This document shows, piece by piece, positions 60,668 to 64,000 of a stretch of 64,000 bases of DNA. The first letter of the stretch is position 1; every line of letters begins with the position of its first letter. The translations under genes and the position numbers were made by a program. Origin of the DNA: JBBQLG01 sp038327655. Lineage in GTDB: Bacteria > Bacteroidota > Bacteroidia > Cytophagales > Spirosomataceae. The notes below the pieces were generated by a model. The model did not search any database, was not told where the DNA came from, and saw only the letters and a list, made by a program, of their open reading frames with translations. The DNA is taken from positions 32,302 to 96,301 of the forward strand of contig JBBQLG010000004.1 of the NCBI GenBank assembly GCA_038327655.1, in the 5' to 3' direction.

Positions 60668-60877
60668 ATGACGGAGATCATTTTTGTCGTTCACGAAGCG
60701 GAAGAAGGCGGTTACTACGCGAAGTCGGAAGGTCCCGCCATTTTTGCGGAAGGCGATACGGTAGACGAACTGAAAGCGAATATCAAAGGGGGCGTTGAAT
60801 GCTACTATGAGAACAGTACGGATATGCCCAAGCTGGCGCATCTACATTTCGTTAAAGATGAGGTTTTTGCGCTTTAG
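60668..60877 (+). CDS. HicB-like antitoxin
   Basis: 69 residues (MTEIIFVVHEAEEGGYYAKS), matching the short HicB fold (EGPAIFAEGDTVDELKANIK) without an added DNA-binding domain. HicB binds and neutralises HicA mRNA interferases. The next gene is a damaged hicA, 3 bp downstream, so this may be an orphan antitoxin. Located 47 bp after the helicase gene. Confidence 0.85.
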   Translation: MTEIIFVVHEAEEGGYYAKSEGPAIFAEGDTVDELKANIKGGVECYYENSTDMPKLAHLHFVKDEVFAL

Positions 60878-60880
60878 TCG

Positions 60881-61104
60881 ATGAAAATCCCGCGCGATGT
60901 AAGGCCTTGACGGTATATGGCTACGAAGTCGTTAAACAAAATGGTAGTCATATTAAAGTGACGACGGAGCAGAACGGACAGCACCACCTTGCCATTCCCA
61001 ATCACAACCCAATTAAGATCGGGACATTGACCGGAATCCTGTCGGAGGTAGCCAAACACTTCGGCATTTCCAAAGAAGAGGTAGTGCAGACACTGTTTAG
61101 ATAA
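60881..61104 (+). pseudogene. Frameshifted HicA toxin
   Basis: The start gives MKIPRDV, the usual HicA N-terminus, then a stop at 60908. The downstream frame (from the codon at 60901) reads KALTVYGYEVVKQNGSHIKV, exactly the HicA core with the catalytic His in GSH, and continues to 61104. About six residues of the first helix and the reading frame are lost between the two parts, so a small deletion is the likely cause. A TTG at 60907 could give a 65-residue protein lacking helix 1. Intact HicA has about 75-80 residues. Confidence 0.8.
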
Positions 61105-61131
61105 GTTTGCTCCGATTCAACACCCTGTTTT

Positions 61132-61740
61132 ATGCTCATGATTACCTTTCAGGACTTACGGGACCGCTTTGGTGTACAGGTTGAGACGGAGGCATTTCTG
61201 CCAATCATTAAGCCGTTGACACTCCCCAATTGGTTGAATAGCTATTTAGCCGTCAACCAGTTATCACCCGCGTTGGCAAAGTCGGAGAAGGCCGTTTCCG
61301 AAATGCTGATTGCACCAGTCCTCTCGGCTGTGAAAGAAAATAATGCCGATAAAATCTCGCTGTTTTCGGGTGAGCCGCTGACCATGCCGGGCGAGTTATC
61401 GGGTGTATGCGATTTCATTATTGCCTCGAATCCGAAAGCGTATTTGCCCGAACCACCCATCATTGTCTTGGTAGAGGCCAAAAAACAGGATTTGTACGGG
61501 GGTATCCCACAGTGTATCGCCGAAATGCTGACCGCCCGGAGTATCAACGACCGGGCAGGCATTCAGTACGACGCTGTTTTTGGCTGTGTCACAACCGGCA
61601 ACGAGTGGCTGTTTCTCAAACTGTCGGGCAACCGGGCCGTCACCGATCCGACGATTCTGTATTATCCTGAGTTAGATAAGGTCCTGGGCGTATTTCAATG
61701 GCTCATCGAACAGTTCACGCCGACAGGCTTTCCGAAGTGA
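61132..61740 (+). CDS. Hypothetical protein with PD-(D/E)xK-nuclease-like core
   Basis: 202 residues; the start is the ATG at 61132 or two codons later. The central segment SGVCDFIIASNPKAYLPEPP followed by IVLVEAKKQDLYGGIPQCIA shows a D...ExK pattern like restriction-type nucleases, with a conserved Gln in the following helix. Similar uncharacterised proteins occur in cyanobacteria and Bacteroidota. No DNA-binding domain recognised. Located 27 bp after the broken hicA. The function is unproven. Confidence 0.6.
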   Translation: MLMITFQDLRDRFGVQVETEAFLPIIKPLTLPNWLNSYLAVNQLSPALAKSEKAVSEMLIAPVLSAVKENNADKISLFSGEPLTMPGELSGVCDFIIASNPKAYLPEPPIIVLVEAKKQDLYGGIPQCIAEMLTARSINDRAGIQYDAVFGCVTTGNEWLFLKLSGNRAVTDPTILYYPELDKVLGVFQWLIEQFTPTGFPK

Positions 61741-61787
61741 CCAGATTGACGCAATAGCTGCGCTCAAACTGCTTTATAAAGTCGCGC

Positions 61788-62435
61788 TCAAAACGCCACG
61801 GCCAGCAGGCCCGGTCCAGCGAGCTGACATAAAATCTGGACGGTTTCATCGTGGCCCGGCAGGCGAACGTGGCCCGTCAGCCGGGTATCGCCATCGGCAA
61901 AGGGGTCAATCAGCAGGTGTTCGCGGAAGGTGAGCTGCCGTTTTCCGTAGAGTTTATACAGGCTTTCTTTGGCACACCAGTACATGGCCAGCCGCATCAG
62001 GTCGCCGTTGGCATGAGCAATTTCGGCGTCAGACAGTACCCGGGGCACCACCCGGCCAAACTGCGCCCGCAACGGCTCAATATCAATACCAACCGGCTTC
62101 GATTTATGCCAGACGGCAGCCGCCCAGCCGCCCGTGTGCGACAGCGAAACATAGCCCGTAACAGGGGAATTTGGCGACGGTACTGAGCGAATCAGGTGCG
62201 GCTTTCCGAATTCATCTTTTTGCAAACCGGCATAATCGGTCCCCACCAACGCCCGAATGGCCACCCGACATGCCAGCCACTCCACCCGCTGCGTTAGATG
62301 CGTAATGCCCGCTAAGTCAGCCGCTTCGTCAGTCGTTAAAGGCAGATCGGCATACAGGGATGGTTCGTCTTCGGTGATGCGCCATAGTACAGCGGTGCAG
62401 TCATCGTTGAGGGATATGAGCGTTTGCAGGGGCAT
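61788..62435 (-). CDS. 4'-phosphopantetheinyl transferase
   Basis: 215 residues. Sfp/AcpT-type motifs: VGIDIEPLRAQFGRVV and YWCAKESLYKLYGKRQ with the metal-binding Asp and Glu residues; an N-terminal part typical of the Sfp size class precedes them. It transfers phosphopantetheine from CoA to acyl or peptidyl carrier proteins, probably ACP of fatty acid synthesis, since no NRPS/PKS genes are near. Divergent from the WD40 gene. Confidence 0.9.
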   Translation of the reverse strand: MPLQTLISLNDDCTAVLWRITEDEPSLYADLPLTTDEAADLAGITHLTQRVEWLACRVAIRALVGTDYAGLQKDEFGKPHLIRSVPSPNSPVTGYVSLSHTGGWAAAVWHKSKPVGIDIEPLRAQFGRVVPRVLSDAEIAHANGDLMRLAMYWCAKESLYKLYGKRQLTFREHLLIDPFADGDTRLTGHVRLPGHDETVQILCQLAGPGLLAVAF

Positions 62436-62441
62436 TTACCT

Positions 62442-62449
62442 TACTTTTG
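62442..62449 (+). promoter_or_regulatory. Bacteroidota-type -7 box for the WD40 gene
   Basis: TACTTTTG fits TAnnTTTG. A TTTG at 62423-62426 could be the -33 box, though with a short spacer of 15 bp. The WD40 ATG is about 100 bp downstream. Confidence 0.4.
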
Positions 62450-62550
62450 GGCGAAATTAGTCCGTAACGCGGTAAGTTACCAAGTTAGTGAGTGCTTCGC
62501 TTCGGAGCGCCTACCCATTTAATAACTTGCCGACTTACCAACTCTACCCC

Positions 62551-63453
62551 ATGCAGGTTCACAAACGCGATACGTTCGGCGGCCACCGCGACGGGGTTTA
62601 CGCCCTCGAAGCGGGTCCTGAACCAACCCTGTTTTTTTCCGCCGGTGCCGACGGGCAGGTTGTGCGCTGGCGACTGGACCAGCCCGACCTCGGCGAACTG
62701 ATTGCCCGCGTACCGGCTTCGGTTTATGCACTGGCGTTCGACCCGGCTACGGGGCTGCTCTGGGCCGGACAAAATTACGAGGGCCTGCACCTGATCGACC
62801 CCGCAACCAAAACCGAAACCCAATCGCTGAAATTGACTACGGCGGCTGTCTTTGATATTAAGCTTTACAAACAAACAGCGTTCGTTGCCCTCGGCGATGG
62901 CGTTGTGATTGTGCTGGATACCAATCCGTTAGCCATTCGGAAACACCTGAAAGCCAGCGATCAATCGGCGCGGTGCATTGCTATTAACCCGGTTGAACGG
63001 GAGTTTTGCGTGGGCTACAGCGATAACAACATTCGCATTTTCGACCTGGAAACCTACGCCCTGAAACGAGTGTTACCAGCCCATTTGAACTCCGTTTTTA
63101 CGGCTCATTACACGCCCGACTTCCGCCACCTCGTTACCGGCGGGCGTGATGCTCACCTGAAAGTGTGGGATGTAGAACGGAATTACGCGCTTCAGCACGA
63201 CATTGTAGCGCACCTGTTCACCATCAATCACATCGCTTTCAGCCCCGACGGTCGCTGGCTGGCAACGGCCAGTATGGACAAGGCCATCAAGATTTGGGAT
63301 GCCGATACGTTCCGATTGCTGAAGGTAGTAGACCGCGCCCGACATGCCGGGCATGGCACGTCGGTAAACCGATTGCTGTGGACAAACTACGAACACCAAC
63401 TGCTTTCGGCGAGCGATGACCGGACAATTTCGATCTGGCAACTGACCGAATAG
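62551..63453 (+). CDS. WD40-repeat protein
   Basis: 300 residues from the ATG at 62551; the open frame reaches to 62488 but those codons do not extend the propeller. About six to seven WD repeats are visible, several ending in the expected VW/IW dipeptide: DGQVVRWRLD, HLKVWDVERN, AIKIWDADTF, TISIWQLTE. It would form a seven-bladed beta-propeller as a protein-interaction platform; no signal peptide, so cytoplasmic. Partner unknown. Confidence 0.9.
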   Translation: MQVHKRDTFGGHRDGVYALEAGPEPTLFFSAGADGQVVRWRLDQPDLGELIARVPASVYALAFDPATGLLWAGQNYEGLHLIDPATKTETQSLKLTTAAVFDIKLYKQTAFVALGDGVVIVLDTNPLAIRKHLKASDQSARCIAINPVEREFCVGYSDNNIRIFDLETYALKRVLPAHLNSVFTAHYTPDFRHLVTGGRDAHLKVWDVERNYALQHDIVAHLFTINHIAFSPDGRWLATASMDKAIKIWDADTFRLLKVVDRARHAGHGTSVNRLLWTNYEHQLLSASDDRTISIWQLTE

Positions 63454-63578
63454 ACAGTTTTAGGCCCGAAATTTGCCTGTAACCCATAAAATCTTACTAA
63501 TTTGTCCTTGATTCTAATCTAAGTCTATCGTTATCCTGACACTGTCGGCCAAACCTACCCCATAACCTACGGGCACCT

Positions 63579-64000
63579 ATGAAAATTACTCCCATCGAAA
63601 TTCGGCAGCATACCTTCGAAAAAGCAATGCGCGGCTACCGTCCCGACGAGGTCGATGCCTTTTTATCGTCACTCTCGCAGGAGTGGGAACGCGTCGTGGG
63701 CGATCAGAAAATGCTGCGCATGCAACTCGAACTGGCCGAAAAAGAACTGAATAAACTCCGTGAAGTCGAGATGACCCTGTTTCGGACGCTCAAAACGGCC
63801 GAAGATACCAGCAGTCAGATTGCTGAACAGGCCAGAGTAGCCGGCGAACAGCACGTTGGCGATGCCCGGCAAAAGGCCGACGACATGCTGGCCGATGCCC
63901 GCAAGCGGTCAGCGGTGATGGTACAGGATGCCGAAAATCAGGCCCGTTTCATCAAAGACAATATCATCAACGACCTCAAATCGACCGAACACGATCTGAA
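63579..64000 (+). CDS. DivIVA-domain protein (partial, continues past window)
   Basis: The open frame starts at the ATG at 63579 and runs to the window end, about 140 codons. It begins MKITPIEIRQHTFEKAMRGY with RPDEVDAFLSSLSQEWERVV, the membrane-curvature-sensing DivIVA N-terminal domain, then a long coiled coil (LRMQLELAEKELNKLREVEM and following). DivIVA-like proteins in Bacteroidota are thought to take part in septum or envelope organisation. The stop is outside the window. Confidence 0.88.
   Translation, partial: MKITPIEIRQHTFEKAMRGYRPDEVDAFLSSLSQEWERVVGDQKMLRMQLELAEKELNKLREVEMTLFRTLKTAEDTSSQIAEQARVAGEQHVGDARQKADDMLADARKRSAVMVQDAENQARFIKDNIINDLKSTEHDL

Overview
The window looks like chromosomal DNA of a Bacteroidota member of the order Cytophagales, most like the Spirosoma group. 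This is inferred from gene content and style: moderately high GC, weak ribosome binding sites, promoter boxes of the TAnnTTTG type, receiver-less LytTR proteins, DUF2141 and DUF418 proteins, a ThuA/PVC-dehydrogenase/cupredoxin fusion, and a SWIM-SNF2 helicase. No prophage, integrase, rRNA operon, complete tRNA gene or CRISPR array was seen. The only transposase-like gene is a domesticated REP-associated (RAYT-like) one.

Layout. 1-2.2 kb: DUF763 protein overlapping an AlkA-like DNA glycosylase, then a MarR regulator. 2.4-6.5 kb: a divergent TolC-EmrA-EmrB efflux operon with palindromes that could be the MarR operator. 6.6-9.8 kb: DUF2141 protein, a lipoprotein, a SpoU rRNA/tRNA methylase and a histone-H1-like protein. 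9.8-16.8 kb: a sugar-catabolism cluster (TIM-barrel isomerase, Gfo/Idh/MocA oxidoreductase, giant ThuA-PVC-CARDB-cupredoxin lipoprotein) with a divergent AraC regulator. 16.9-28 kb: housekeeping genes (TlpA thioredoxin, NRDE protein, radA, pheS, xseAB), two LytTR regulators, and a DUF937-TM-OmpA fusion. 28-33.7 kb: lipid and membrane genes (acyl-ACP desaturase, SDR-membrane-repeat fusion, double-length TspO-like protein, DUF418 protein).

33.8-38.4 kb: RAYT-like transposase with an adjacent four-copy REP array, clpB, and a toxin-antitoxin cluster that includes a broken PIN toxin. 38.4-42.9 kb: an RNA-repair locus (rtcB, an unusual slipin, a divergent WYL regulator). Its 600-bp intergenic region contains a tRNA-like minihelix and other RNA-like structure, and is the most interesting signal in the window. 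43-52 kb: amidase, zinc metallopeptidase, old yellow enzyme, bioB, glycosyltransferase, phosphodiesterase, acyl-CoA synthetase and two unknowns. 52.7-56 kb: rmlA-rmlB-galE for nucleotide sugars. 56-64 kb: SirB1-like protein, SNF2 helicase, hicB with a broken hicA, a PD-(D/E)xK-like unknown, a phosphopantetheinyl transferase, a WD40 protein and the start of a DivIVA-domain gene.

A recurring feature is the very long, nearly perfect intergenic hairpin (stems of 19-37 bp). These lie between convergent genes and sometimes inside operons, and some overlap the stop codon of the upstream gene.
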